DNA from: Paenibacillus_F sp047238265
GTDB lineage: Bacteria; Bacillota; Bacilli; Paenibacillales; NBRC-103111
DNA: 64,000 nucleotides
NCBI RefSeq assembly: GCF_047238265.1
Contig: NZ_JBDFMM010000001.1
Location: 1,984,001-2,048,000 of the forward strand
Direction of reading: 5' to 3'
In this document: positions 54,130-63,074 of the stretch, piece by piece
Numbering within the stretch: position 1 is the first letter of the stretch
Layout of the letters: every line of letters begins with the position of its first letter
Notes under the pieces: model-generated
Database searches by the model: none
What the model was told of the DNA's origin: nothing
The model's input: the letters and a program-made list of their open reading frames with translations, nothing else
Program-made: the position numbers and the translations under genes

Positions 54130-55383
54130 TTGAAAAAGTGGCTCATGTCTGGCACGGCTTTCCTGCTGCTCGCAAGTTCCGCCTCCATTCTGGCTCCCGC
54201 ACGGACGAACGCGATGATCGTAAACGTTCCGTGGGACGTCACGCTGATCCGGGAGACGGCAATCTACGACGACGAAGCGTTCACGAAGCCTGCGGGAAGC
54301 CTGGCTCCTCTTCAAACCGTTCATATTACGAAGAGAGACAGCGGTTGGAGCATGGAGGATCATACGGAAGAAAAGGGATATCTTATCGAAACGTGGCAGG
54401 GGGAGAAATGGATCAAGGCCGATCCGGAAACGCTCGTTCCCGGTACGTACAGGGCCGAGAGCGCGACGATCACTCTCGTGGATAAACAGGAGCTGTACGA
54501 CGAACCGCTGCAAGAAAAGGCGGGCGGAACGGTCCTATCCCCGCAGCAGGTAACGGTAACGGGAACGATTGAATGGGACGAAGCGGATTTCGGACCTCCC
54601 CGGAAGGCAAAATTTTACCGCATCCGGACATGGCTGGGAGAGAAGTGGATCTACAACAGCTTCTATAAGGAGGCTATCCGGGAAAAAGCGATCTCGACTA
54701 CCATCGATCTTTTTAAAGAGACGGACAGCTTTGAACTGCCTTACACGGGTTCAGCCAAAACCGGAACGCTCAAATCCGGCAGATATCCGGTAACGGCCGT
54801 GTGGGAGCTTCCGCCTACGATCGGCGACGGCAGTCCGACGTGGTATAAAGTTTCCCTTCCGGAAGGGGAACGCTGGATTTTGCCCGAGGGCGAGCTGGCC
54901 GGTGTTCAGGAAACGACGGGAAAAGCGGAACTGCCGACCGGCGGCAAAGGATTCGGAAAGCCGACCTATTACGACGATGAAAATTATTCGGAAGTCGCGC
55001 CGGGCAGCTATGACGCTTTTGAAACGTGGAAGGACGGAGAACTGGAATGGGTGCATATCCGGACGGAATCCGGTGCAGTATGGGTCAATCCGGGACTGGC
55101 GCTTAAAGTGCGGCCTGCCGGTATTATTCCGACGGACGAAGAAGTTCCGCTCACGTCCCGCACGACAACGTATAAATACCCCGACTGGAGCCGCATTCAC
55201 AATCCGAAGGGCTATTTTGTCCCGCAGACTGTTAAAGCTTTCGAAAAGTGGCAGTCTCCCGCAGGAATCACCTGGTATCATGTTCACGGCACCTGGGACG
55301 ACTGGTGGATACCGGAAAACGACGCGGAAGAACCCGCTAAGCAGCCTGCCGAACCGGAAATGAATTCGGGGGTTACGGAGTAA
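54130..55383 (+). CDS. Secreted protein with about five SH3-like repeats
   Basis: 417 residues, TTG start with GAAGGAGG seven bases upstream. Signal peptide 1-28. The mature part is made of about five units of 60-80 residues. Each ends with a Trp-centred motif: WQGEKWIKAD, WLGEKWIYNS, PEGERWILPE, SGAVWVNPG and WDDWWIPE. Units like this are bacterial SH3/GW-type wall-binding modules. There is no catalytic domain. An acidic Pro-rich tail closes the protein. Function unknown; probably wall-associated. Confidence 0.75.
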   Translation: MKKWLMSGTAFLLLASSASILAPARTNAMIVNVPWDVTLIRETAIYDDEAFTKPAGSLAPLQTVHITKRDSGWSMEDHTEEKGYLIETWQGEKWIKADPETLVPGTYRAESATITLVDKQELYDEPLQEKAGGTVLSPQQVTVTGTIEWDEADFGPPRKAKFYRIRTWLGEKWIYNSFYKEAIREKAISTTIDLFKETDSFELPYTGSAKTGTLKSGRYPVTAVWELPPTIGDGSPTWYKVSLPEGERWILPEGELAGVQETTGKAELPTGGKGFGKPTYYDDENYSEVAPGSYDAFETWKDGELEWVHIRTESGAVWVNPGLALKVRPAGIIPTDEEVPLTSRTTTYKYPDWSRIHNPKGYFVPQTVKAFEKWQSPAGITWYHVHGTWDDWWIPENDAEEPAKQPAEPEMNSGVTE

Positions 55384-55442
55384 GCGGAGAGAATACTTGT
55401 TTTTATTTGCACAGCTCTCATGATAAAATAAACCTAATTGCG

Positions 55443-55477
55443 AGACGACACCTCATCACCGGTGCTCGTCTTTTTTT
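55443..55477 (+). terminator. Intrinsic terminator
   Basis: AGACGA-CACC pairs with GGTG-TCGTCT (one bulge), then T7. Confidence 0.85.
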
Positions 55478-55508
55478 ATAAAACGAACGAAGCGGGGAGG
55501 ATACAAGC

Positions 55509-56126
55509 GTGAGCGCCAAGTGGCTGGAATGGGCCAAGCAGATTCAGGCGATTTCGCAAATCGGGCTTGCCTACAGCAAGGATGTGTATGATCTGGAGCG
55601 GTATGAAATGCTGCGGGATTTGAGTGTGGAGATCATGAGCGAGTATACGGACCTTCACCGGGAAAAAATCCGGGATCTTTTCGCGAACGAAACCGGGTAC
55701 GCTACCCCGAAAGTGGACATCCGCGCAGTCGTTTTCCGGGAAGGCAAGCTTGTGCTTGTGCGGGAGAAGCTGGACGGGGCCTGGTCGCTGCCGGGAGGCT
55801 GGGCGGACATCGGGCTGTCGCCTTCGGAAGTGGCGGTGAAGGAAGTCAAAGAGGAGGCCGGACTGGAAGTGAAAGCGGAGAGGCTGCTGGCCGTATTCGA
55901 TAAAAAATTTCACGATCATCCGGAATCTCCATATCACGTGTACAAATTTTTTGTGCTCTGCACCGTTACCGGGGGCGAGATACAAGGAGGGCTCGAAACG
56001 AGCGAGGCGGCTTTTTTCGGAAAAGAGGAGCTGCCCGAACTGTCGGCGGAGAGAAACACGGAGGCCCAGCTGCTTACCATGTTCGAAATGGCCGAGAACC
56101 CCGCCAAACCGGTTTTGCTGGATTAG
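55509..56126 (+). CDS. NUDIX hydrolase with N-terminal helical domain
   Basis: 205 residues, GTG start after GGGGAGGATA. An N-terminal helical domain (about 1-62, WLEWAKQIQAISQIGLAYSK) as in Bacilli ADP-ribose/NADH-type pyrophosphatases. The Nudix box is GWADIGLSPSEVAVKEVKEEAG, which keeps the two Glu metal ligands but has Lys in place of Arg before the first. Hydrolyses nucleoside diphosphate-X compounds; substrate not predictable from sequence. Confidence 0.9.
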   Translation: MSAKWLEWAKQIQAISQIGLAYSKDVYDLERYEMLRDLSVEIMSEYTDLHREKIRDLFANETGYATPKVDIRAVVFREGKLVLVREKLDGAWSLPGGWADIGLSPSEVAVKEVKEEAGLEVKAERLLAVFDKKFHDHPESPYHVYKFFVLCTVTGGEIQGGLETSEAAFFGKEELPELSAERNTEAQLLTMFEMAENPAKPVLLD

Positions 56127-56229
56127 GATATAGGCGGAAACATCGTGAAACGCCAAACCGGCGGACAGCATCAGGGTAGGAGCGGACATGACCGGATTCG
56201 GGAAACGGAGTGAAGGAGAGAGCAATTCC

Positions 56230-56679
56230 ATGAACAAAAAGCTTGCGATTGTTTTAATGGGGGCGGCATTTCTAGCCGGATTTATGCCTTATGTCGCGGT
56301 CAAGGCTCACTGGTTCCAGCCTTCAGCGGTTGGAGCGAACCCCGGCATTCTTGTGAATCTCGATCAGCGGGATATGAACAGGCTGGACGAGCTCGTAGAC
56401 CGGTTCAACCGGGATCAGGGAGATTATCTGATGGTGATTTCACCGACGATTGACAGCGGCCCGTGGATACACGATGTCCATACGGACGGGACACAGATTA
56501 CGTGGACGGTAGACAATACGAGGGATGGGTACAGCTCGCCCAAACAGAAGCAAACGTACAAGTGCGCCTCCATTGAAAAAATCGAAACTTCTGAGAGTTA
56601 TGGGATCCAGCTCAGCAAATGCGGCGGGCAGGGCGACAAGCTGCCGATTCTGGATATCGAAAAGAACAGAGAGCGCTAG
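56230..56679 (+). CDS. Small exported DUF4362-like protein
   Basis: Start taken at ATG 56230 (MNKKLAIVLMGAAFLAG) with GAAGGAGAG upstream; ATG 56188 is in frame but gives an odd leader. 149 residues: one N-terminal signal/anchor helix, then a domain with LDELVDRFNRDQGDYLMVIS, ITWTVDNTRDGY and TYKCASIEK. It resembles DUF4362 proteins of Bacilli; this is from memory and unverified. Two Cys (in YKCAS and SKCGG) could form a disulfide. Confidence 0.7.
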   Translation: MNKKLAIVLMGAAFLAGFMPYVAVKAHWFQPSAVGANPGILVNLDQRDMNRLDELVDRFNRDQGDYLMVISPTIDSGPWIHDVHTDGTQITWTVDNTRDGYSSPKQKQTYKCASIEKIETSESYGIQLSKCGGQGDKLPILDIEKNRER

Positions 56680-56805
56680 GCGGGAAGAGCTTTCCGGTCA
56701 CGCAGGAGCGCGCGGATGCCTATTGCACTGTGATGCCGGTTATAACGGGCAGGCTGGAAGGTTTTATACAAGGCACACCGGACCGAGGATGTTTGTATGC
56801 ATGAC

Positions 56806-56835
56806 AAAGCAGCCGTATCGCTACGGCTGCTTTTT
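56806..56835 (+). terminator. Intrinsic terminator
   Basis: A 12-bp perfect stem (56806-56817 with 56822-56833), 4-base loop, then T. Confidence 0.93.
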
Positions 56836-56902
56836 AGTGTGCGCGGGGGTGTTCTGTGGATGCCCGGGCGGGCATATGGCGGTGTGACAGCCCCCTCCCG
56901 TC

Positions 56903-56994
56903 CCGCCTCGGCAGGCGTCGCCGGTACTCAACTGCACGGCCGCCCGTTCCGCCTCGGCAGGCGTCGTTGGTACTCAGCCGCATGGCCTCCGGTT
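56903..56994. repeat. Two imperfect tandem copies of a 46-bp unit
   Basis: CCGCCTCGGCAGGCGTCG occurs at 56903 and again at 56949, each followed by a similar GGTACTCA segment. The unit contains a GCCT/AGGC inverted pair. Confidence 0.6.
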
Positions 56995-57115
56995 CCGCTG
57001 CCACGCTTGGCCACTGCTCGGCCAATGGCTCGGCGGAGGAGTTGTCCGGCCGCCCGCTGACGGCGCTCGGCCGCCTGCCGTACGCTTACTTCCGGAGAAG
57101 AAACGGCGCGCTGCC

Positions 57116-59884
57116 TTACGGCTGATTCAGCGAACCGGACGGCAGCGGAAGCCGGGAAATAAACTGCAGCGCGTCCGGGCCTTTTCTCTCCAGAAGCTGC
57201 TGCTTATACAAGCTGACCGGCGTCACGTGGGCGCCGGTGGACTCCCAGAACGCTTCGCTGCGCGGTCTGGGATCGTAGGTGCTCGGCACGAGTCCGGGCA
57301 CCACGGTCCCGACGTGGCCGATGGCGTAGTTCTGCGCGGTCGGAGGCTGCTGCGAGGTAAGCGCGCCTTCCGTGTTCCACGTCACATAGTTCGCGCCCGA
57401 CCAGCCGTGGCCGCTTCCGAGCCATGCCCGGTCGCGTATCGAGATCGGCGCCTGGATATTGTCGTACAAGCCGCCTGCCGACCATTTGTGGTGCGGCTCG
57501 CTTGTGTTGAAATTTTTGTCCGTCGTTCCGTCCAGGAAGACGTTCGGTCCCTGCACCCGGCTGTCTACGACGAAAGCATGGCGGGACGTCTCGACGTGGT
57601 TGCGCTGGGCGAGGCTCTGCTGGCCCTGGAAATGGATGGCGTACCGGCGGCCTCCCGTGATAATGCTGACCATGTCCAGTGTCGTCGTGTCCTGGACAGT
57701 GATCCATTTCGCCTGGCGGCCGACCAGAGCCGTGGCGTAGGAGAGATGGGTTGTGGTCACTTCGCGCAGCCACCCGTTCTTCACGCTGTTAAAAACGACG
57801 AATCGTTCCGCATGATTCTCGTCGGCATAGTACGGGTCCGTTTTTCCGTTATCCATGACGGTATCGATAATGCTCTTGTCGAATTCGGAATCGACGCGCA
57901 TGTTTTCCACGCCGACCTGCTCGATCCGCCCCGCATCGGTGTATTTGTACAGCTCGCCGCCGCCCCATTTCAAATCGATGGAATTGGCCAGAGGCACATC
58001 GAGGGTGATCCGGCTGCCTTCCACCTTGATGATTGTCCGGTCGAAATCGAGGTTGAACGCGCTCCACTGCTGCGTACCTCCCTGTCCGGGCCGCATATAA
58101 ATGTGATCCATCCCGATCTCATGGATAAACCGGCTGTTGCCGATCCGGCGGACGACGACCTTGTCTCCGGCTTTAAAGGCGCTTGCATCCGCCACGTGAA
58201 AAGAAACCGCGCCGGACGGAACGTACAGGTCCGTTACCGTCGTTTTCGAGGCATTATCCGTCACAACGCCGGATGTGCCGCCGATTTCGACGAGATTACG
58301 GGCCGTGGCGCCTGTTCCGAGAATGAGCGTGCCGCCTTCATCCCGGCCTTCACCCCGCAGGACGACGCCGCCGGCGGTAATTTTCAGGGTGCCGGACACT
58401 TCGAACTTGCCTCTCGTCAGCAAAACGGCACCCCGGAAGCCGTCTGGTCCGGGCGGCATCTGCGATACCGCGTCTATCGCGTCCTGGATGCGGCGGGTAT
58501 CGTCGCCCTCCCCAGGTGAAACGACCGCCTTCGCCTGGACGTTCGGGATCGGGACCCCGCCGCCTTTATAGCCGCTGCCGGAGAAATCAAGAATCCGGTT
58601 GCCCTTGAAATCCGGGACGTATGTCATCTTTCCGTCCCCGCCCAGATAGGCGATGCTGCTCTGCGTCCCGGCCGTTTTCGTCTCGTCCGGCACGGTGAAC
58701 GAGAAGGTATCGTGGTAATCCGGTCTGCCGGGCGACGAGAACGTCAGCCGGATTTCGTAGAGGCCGGGGCCCGTGCTTTGTCCGGTTAACGGCACCGTCT
58801 GCCGCTGGCCTTTGCCGAAAGCGGTAACCGGGAGCGTGATTCCCGCAGCGGGACTGCCGTTCAGCCGCACTTCCCCGCTCAGCGTCAGAGCCGTGTTGGC
58901 CCGGATCCCGATGGCGGGGAGGGCTTCGCCGGCTGCGAGAATCGCGGGCTGGCCGATCTCGGTGCGGAGCGTGGGATGGGACAGGCTCGTTCCGGCGATG
59001 AACGCTTCCCCCTCGAATTCGGCGGGGTCTTCTACGACAATCCAGAAGTCGGGGGATTTGATTTTCGCTCCGTTTACGGTGACTTCGGCATTGACCATCG
59101 CAGCGCCGGTTTTGAGCGCTTTGACCGTACCGGCCGGACTGATTTCGATGCTTTTGGCGGCGGAAATCCAGCTTACCGCCGGACCGGGCAGAGGGACGAT
59201 GCTTCCGGAAGAGGTGACGCCTTTCACGTTTAACGTTTTTACGGCGTCTTTCTGAAGGGTCAGTTCTCCGTTAATCGGAATTTCCTGACCGGCGTCGTTT
59301 GCGAAATAGATGCGTTTCAGGTCGCTGGGCACGGGATTTTCACTATTCACATCCTTCATAAGCCGAAAGTCGAACACATTCACATTCAGGTTTTTGCCGA
59401 GGGTCAGATTAAGCCGGAAATAGCGGGCCGTAACTTCTTCAAAGTAAGCGCTCTCATCTTTGCTCGGCGGCTGGTTCCGGGAGCAGGCGGTATGCCATGT
59501 CAGGCCGTCGGACGAATACTCGATGGCATACGAGGCCAGGTTATCCGCCCGGTTAAGGGAAAACACCGCTTTGTTAACGGGTGTACTTTGACCCAGATCG
59601 ACCGAAAGCCACACGTTCATATCCTCGCGGTCGGCGCCGGACGGCTGCCAGTAGGTGGCGGCGTCTCCGTCGACGGCTTTGGATGCTTCCCTGCCGCTTA
59701 CTTCGGAGCTTGCCGCCGCTGTCGGGTTTGCCGTCTGAACGGATGCGGCCGATACGGTTTGCACGGCCCGCTGCGCCTGCTCCCGGGCCTGGGCTGCCGG
59801 CGGCGTCAGCAGAGGCTGAGGCAGAACGAGAGCGGCGGCCAGGACGGCCAGCAGCTTTTTTGAGTTGGCGGAAAAAGCGTTCAT
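57116..59884 (-). CDS. Secreted F5/8C-Ig-beta-helix protein, likely polysaccharide-acting
   Basis: Start at ATG 59884 (MNAFSANSKKLLAV) with GAGGTG upstream; the longer frame to 59947 has no site. 922 residues. Signal peptide 1-32. A discoidin/F5-8C carbohydrate-binding domain (about 45-180, WLSVDLGQSTPVNKAVF) is followed by a Big-like Ig domain (about 200-300). After a spacer comes a right-handed beta-helix of the pectate-lyase superfamily (about 430-860; DDTRRIQDAIDAV, GGVVLRGEGRDEGGTLILG). Catalytic residues cannot be assigned. A TG-extended TATAGT box lies at 59930-59935. Divergent from the heparinase-like gene; extracellular polysaccharide binding or cleavage is inferred. Confidence 0.82.
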   Translation of the reverse strand: MNAFSANSKKLLAVLAAALVLPQPLLTPPAAQAREQAQRAVQTVSAASVQTANPTAAASSEVSGREASKAVDGDAATYWQPSGADREDMNVWLSVDLGQSTPVNKAVFSLNRADNLASYAIEYSSDGLTWHTACSRNQPPSKDESAYFEEVTARYFRLNLTLGKNLNVNVFDFRLMKDVNSENPVPSDLKRIYFANDAGQEIPINGELTLQKDAVKTLNVKGVTSSGSIVPLPGPAVSWISAAKSIEISPAGTVKALKTGAAMVNAEVTVNGAKIKSPDFWIVVEDPAEFEGEAFIAGTSLSHPTLRTEIGQPAILAAGEALPAIGIRANTALTLSGEVRLNGSPAAGITLPVTAFGKGQRQTVPLTGQSTGPGLYEIRLTFSSPGRPDYHDTFSFTVPDETKTAGTQSSIAYLGGDGKMTYVPDFKGNRILDFSGSGYKGGGVPIPNVQAKAVVSPGEGDDTRRIQDAIDAVSQMPPGPDGFRGAVLLTRGKFEVSGTLKITAGGVVLRGEGRDEGGTLILGTGATARNLVEIGGTSGVVTDNASKTTVTDLYVPSGAVSFHVADASAFKAGDKVVVRRIGNSRFIHEIGMDHIYMRPGQGGTQQWSAFNLDFDRTIIKVEGSRITLDVPLANSIDLKWGGGELYKYTDAGRIEQVGVENMRVDSEFDKSIIDTVMDNGKTDPYYADENHAERFVVFNSVKNGWLREVTTTHLSYATALVGRQAKWITVQDTTTLDMVSIITGGRRYAIHFQGQQSLAQRNHVETSRHAFVVDSRVQGPNVFLDGTTDKNFNTSEPHHKWSAGGLYDNIQAPISIRDRAWLGSGHGWSGANYVTWNTEGALTSQQPPTAQNYAIGHVGTVVPGLVPSTYDPRPRSEAFWESTGAHVTPVSLYKQQLLERKGPDALQFISRLPLPSGSLNQP

Positions 59885-60030
59885 GGTCCGAAACACCTCA
59901 CTTTCGCAGAGTGGTTTAAAAACACCTTCACTATAGCAGAGAGACACTTTAGAAAAATATGGTTTTTTTTAAGGAGTTGCTTGGCAGCCCCCAATCGTAA
60001 AAAAGCACAACTCGATCTTAATTGACTCTA

Positions 60031-60059
60031 TTCAGACGGGAGGCAAACACTTTTATACT
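60031..60059 (+). promoter_or_regulatory. Sigma-A-like promoter of the heparinase-like gene
   Basis: TTCAGA, 17 bases, TATACT; about 70 bases of leader. Confidence 0.45.
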
Positions 60060-60135
60060 GGATACAGAGGAAGATGAAAGCAGGTCAAGATGTGAAGCGG
60101 CGGCATAATGGCTGACCACCGGAGGGAGCGACGAC

Positions 60136-62439
60136 ATGAGCAAATCTTTGTACCAACCCCGCAGCGGCGTGCTGACGGTTCAATATAGGCCTGACGCGCA
60201 GACGAAGGTGATTGAAAATCCGCCTCGTTTTACATGGATTCCCGCCAGACTTGAGCAAGATTGTTATGTGCTGGAAATTTCGGGACGGGACGATTTCCCC
60301 GCAGAGCTTTCCCGGACGTATGCTCCGGTTGCCTATAATTTTTTTACGCCGGAAAAAAGTTTCGCCCCCGGCACGTATTATTGGCGGTATGCGCTGTATG
60401 AGAACGATAAGCGCGCGTCCGAATGGAGCGTCACGCGTTCATTTTCGGTGCCGGAAAATGTGCCGGAAACTCCGCTACCGGCCAAAGCCGAACGATTTAA
60501 GGAAAGCGGTTACGCAAGACCCCGGTTATGGCTGCAAGGCGAAGAGGGGATCACCCGCTACCGGGACAGAGTCGCCGCCGACCCCGAGGGGACCGGCTGG
60601 AAGCAGTTCTACGAGCTGTCGGTTCTGCCTTGGGCGGAGCGGGAGCCCCATGAGGAACCGGCGCCCTATCCGGGAAACCGGCGGACGGTGGAACTCTGGA
60701 GGCAATCTTACGTCACCTGCCAGGAAATGTTGTACGCAATCCGCCACCTGAGCATTGCCGGAAAGGTGCTGGACGATTCCCGTCTGCTTCACCGGGCGAA
60801 AGACTGGCTGCTGGCCGCCGCTTCCTGGGACCCTGACGGGCCTACGGGCCGGGACTATAACGACGAAGCCGCTTTCCGCATGGGGGGAGCGCTCGCCTGG
60901 GGCTACGACTGGCTGTACGGCGAGCTGGACGACGGGGAAAGAGAACAGGTGAAGCAGAGCCTGGCCGCCCGCACCCGGCAGGTGGCGGTCCATGCGATCC
61001 GGCGGTCCAAGATTCACCAGGTGCCTTACGACAGTCATGCGGTCCGGTCGCTCTCGTCCGTGCTTACGCCGTGCTGCATCTCGCTTCTGCATGAAGAATC
61101 GGAAGCGGAAGAGTGGCTTCATTACACCCTGGAGTATTTCTGGACTTTGTACACGCCCTGGGGCGGCGAGGACGGAGGGTGGGCGGAAGGCCCCCATTAC
61201 TGGACGACCGGAATGGCGGCCCTGCTGGAAGCGATCGAATGGATTCGCGGCTATACGGAACTCAGCTTGTTCGACCGGCCCTTTTTTCACAAAACCGGAG
61301 ATTTTCCGCTGTATGTCTATAATCCCAACGCTTCCACACGCACGACCTTCGGCGACAATTCAAGCCTGGGCGGGAAGATCGGCGCTAAAACGGGCTACAA
61401 CATGCGCCACCTGGCGGGTGTAACGGGCGACGGCCGGTACCAGTGGTATTACGAAAAAATCAGAGAGACAGACCCTGAAGCGGCGAAGCAGTTCCACAAT
61501 CACGGCTGGTGGGATTTCCGCTTCGACGAGCTCGTGTACATGGAGGCGTACCCGCAGATAGGGGCGGAAGCGCCGGCGGATGCGGAAGAGCTGAAATGGT
61601 TCCGCGATGTCGGCTGGGTGGCGATGCATCACCGGATGGATGACCCCGGAGAGCAGATCATGCTGCTGACGAAGGCCAGCAAGTATGGCTCCGTGAGCCA
61701 TAGTCACGCGGACCAGGGTGCTTTTTATATCCATGCGTTCGGGGAAGCGCTCGCGGTGGAGACCGGGTATTATGTCGCGTTTAACAGCACGATGCACCGC
61801 AATTGGCGGAGGCAGACGGTTTCCAAAAACAGCCTGCTGATCGACGGGGCGGGACAATACGCGGACACGGACAAATCGCTTAATATGGCCGCATCGGGCA
61901 CGGTCGTAGAGGCGAAGCGGGACAGGAACGGAAGTTACGTGAAGATGGATGTGACCGCCGCTTATCTGGAGCAGGTGCCTTACGTGAAGCGGGTGGAGCG
62001 GGAGATTTATTTTGTGGACCACAGCTATTTCGTTGTGGTGGATTCCGTCGACCTGAACCGTCCCGGTAAAATCGAATGGCTGTACCACGCCATGAACGAG
62101 ATGGAATTGGGGGAGCAGTCCTTCCGGGTGACCGGGAGAAAAGCTTCGCTGGATGGACGCTTCGTATTCTGCTCGTCAGGCGAGCTGAGGCTTATCCAGA
62201 GCCATGAATTTTCCGGCGTGGACGAAAAGGAAATCGAGGGCCTTCCCCGTCAGTGGCATTTGAAGGCGGAGTCTTCTCCGGCGGTTTCCCACCGCCTTGT
62301 GACGCTTCTCGTGCCGAAAAAACCGGGAGAAGAGGACCGCTACGTGTCGTATTTTATGGACGACCAAGGCTTCGTGTTTTCGCTTTATTTTACGGATAAC
62401 GGGAAGACGAGGAAAATCGATGTGCAGAAAGCTTTCTAG
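60136..62439 (+). CDS. Heparinase II/III-like protein (DUF4962 plus lyase domain), cytoplasmic
   Basis: 767 residues with GGAGGGAGCGACG upstream and no signal peptide, so it acts inside the cell. N-terminal DUF4962-like beta domain (about 5-125, PGTYYWRYALYEND), then an alpha/alpha toroid (about 130-460) with candidate active-site residues in PYDSHAVRSLSS and GGWAEGPHYW. The beta-sandwich heparinase II/III domain starts near 500 (SKYGSVSHSHADQGAFYIHAFGE with the metal/catalytic His). Such enzymes cleave uronic-acid oligosaccharides by beta-elimination. Ends in TAG at 62437; the same frame stays open for 93 more codons. Confidence 0.85.
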   Translation: MSKSLYQPRSGVLTVQYRPDAQTKVIENPPRFTWIPARLEQDCYVLEISGRDDFPAELSRTYAPVAYNFFTPEKSFAPGTYYWRYALYENDKRASEWSVTRSFSVPENVPETPLPAKAERFKESGYARPRLWLQGEEGITRYRDRVAADPEGTGWKQFYELSVLPWAEREPHEEPAPYPGNRRTVELWRQSYVTCQEMLYAIRHLSIAGKVLDDSRLLHRAKDWLLAAASWDPDGPTGRDYNDEAAFRMGGALAWGYDWLYGELDDGEREQVKQSLAARTRQVAVHAIRRSKIHQVPYDSHAVRSLSSVLTPCCISLLHEESEAEEWLHYTLEYFWTLYTPWGGEDGGWAEGPHYWTTGMAALLEAIEWIRGYTELSLFDRPFFHKTGDFPLYVYNPNASTRTTFGDNSSLGGKIGAKTGYNMRHLAGVTGDGRYQWYYEKIRETDPEAAKQFHNHGWWDFRFDELVYMEAYPQIGAEAPADAEELKWFRDVGWVAMHHRMDDPGEQIMLLTKASKYGSVSHSHADQGAFYIHAFGEALAVETGYYVAFNSTMHRNWRRQTVSKNSLLIDGAGQYADTDKSLNMAASGTVVEAKRDRNGSYVKMDVTAAYLEQVPYVKRVEREIYFVDHSYFVVVDSVDLNRPGKIEWLYHAMNEMELGEQSFRVTGRKASLDGRFVFCSSGELRLIQSHEFSGVDEKEIEGLPRQWHLKAESSPAVSHRLVTLLVPKKPGEEDRYVSYFMDDQGFVFSLYFTDNGKTRKIDVQKAF

Positions 62440-62490
62440 AACAAAGTCACGCGGGAGGCCGGGAAGGGCTGCGGGTCATGCGGGAACTGC

Positions 62491-62661
62491 CCGGAACTGT
62501 GGGAACTGTGGGAACTACCGGAACTACCGGAACTACGTGAACTATGTGAACTATGTGAACTATGTGAACTACGTGAACTACCGAAACTGCTGATACTGCC
62601 GGAATTGCGGGAACTACCAAAACTACCGGAATTACCGATACTGTCAGGACTGCCGGTATTA
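62491..62661 (+). repeat. Minisatellite: 19 tandem 9-bp units
   Basis: Unit NNNGAACTR, end to end. The middle copies (TGTGAACTA three times at 545-571 of this kilobase) are identical, and copies diverge outwards. It fills most of the 277 bases between the heparinase-like gene and the cupin. In the heparinase frame it reads as a tripeptide repeat x-Glu-Leu. Confidence 0.9.
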
Positions 62662-62717
62662 TCCGGCGACCGTAAACGGGAACTGGAACTGAGACGCACA
62701 CAAGGAGGACACAGACG

Positions 62718-63036
62718 ATGAGCAATATTAACGTATGGGAAGACGCGGAACCCAGGGTTAAGCGCAAAATCATGCAGCCGGGAGAGTCGCTGATGCTGAT
62801 GGAAGTCCACTTTGAGCCGGGGGCGGAGGGGGATGAGCACGCTCATCCTCACGAGCAGTCTGTCGTACTGCATGAAAGGACGGATGGAATTTACGATCGA
62901 CGGTGTAAAAAAGGTCATCGGGGCGGGGGAATCGGTCTGCATTCCCCCACACGCCAGACACGGCGCGAAAGCGCTTGAGGCGAGCGTTCTGCTGGACTGC
63001 TTTACGCCGGTCCGGGAAGATCTCGTCAAACGTTAA
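62718..63036 (+). pseudogene. Cupin-domain protein, frameshifted
   Basis: ATG 62718 with CAAGGAGGAC upstream. Residues 1-47 read as a cupin: VHFEPGAEGDEHAHPHEQ holds the metal His/His/Glu motif. An extra T at 62859 breaks the frame. Without it, LSYCMKGRMEFTIDG and ESVCIPPHARHGAKALE (second cupin motif) continue to the TAA at 63036, giving 105 residues, a complete single cupin. Related proteins (KdgF-like) act on uronate products of polysaccharide lyases, which suits the heparinase-like neighbour. Null allele or sequence error. Confidence 0.85.
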
Positions 63037-63074
63037 CCCGGATACGAATCTACAGATGAAGTGAGGGATGTATC

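Larger units (their letters stand above)
56680..57115. other. GC-rich gene-free stretch of about 430 bases
   Basis: Contains the terminator above and a two-copy 46-bp repeat. The short frames here share the repeat and have no ribosome sites. No gene is supported. Confidence 0.55.

Noticed and set aside
62491..62661. CRISPR-like array
   Set aside because: Units are 9 bp with no spacers; it is a minisatellite.
5290..62859. Nanopore-type error at a methylated CAGCTG motif as the sole cause of the three frameshifts
   Set aside because: Intact in-frame CAGCTG sites exist, for example at 3044-3049, so a strict motif effect does not hold. An occasional error remains possible.
62436..63029. 197-codon minus-strand Ser/His-rich frame over the repeat and cupin
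   Set aside because: Repetition comes from the 9-bp minisatellite; no ribosome site, and it opposes the cupin.
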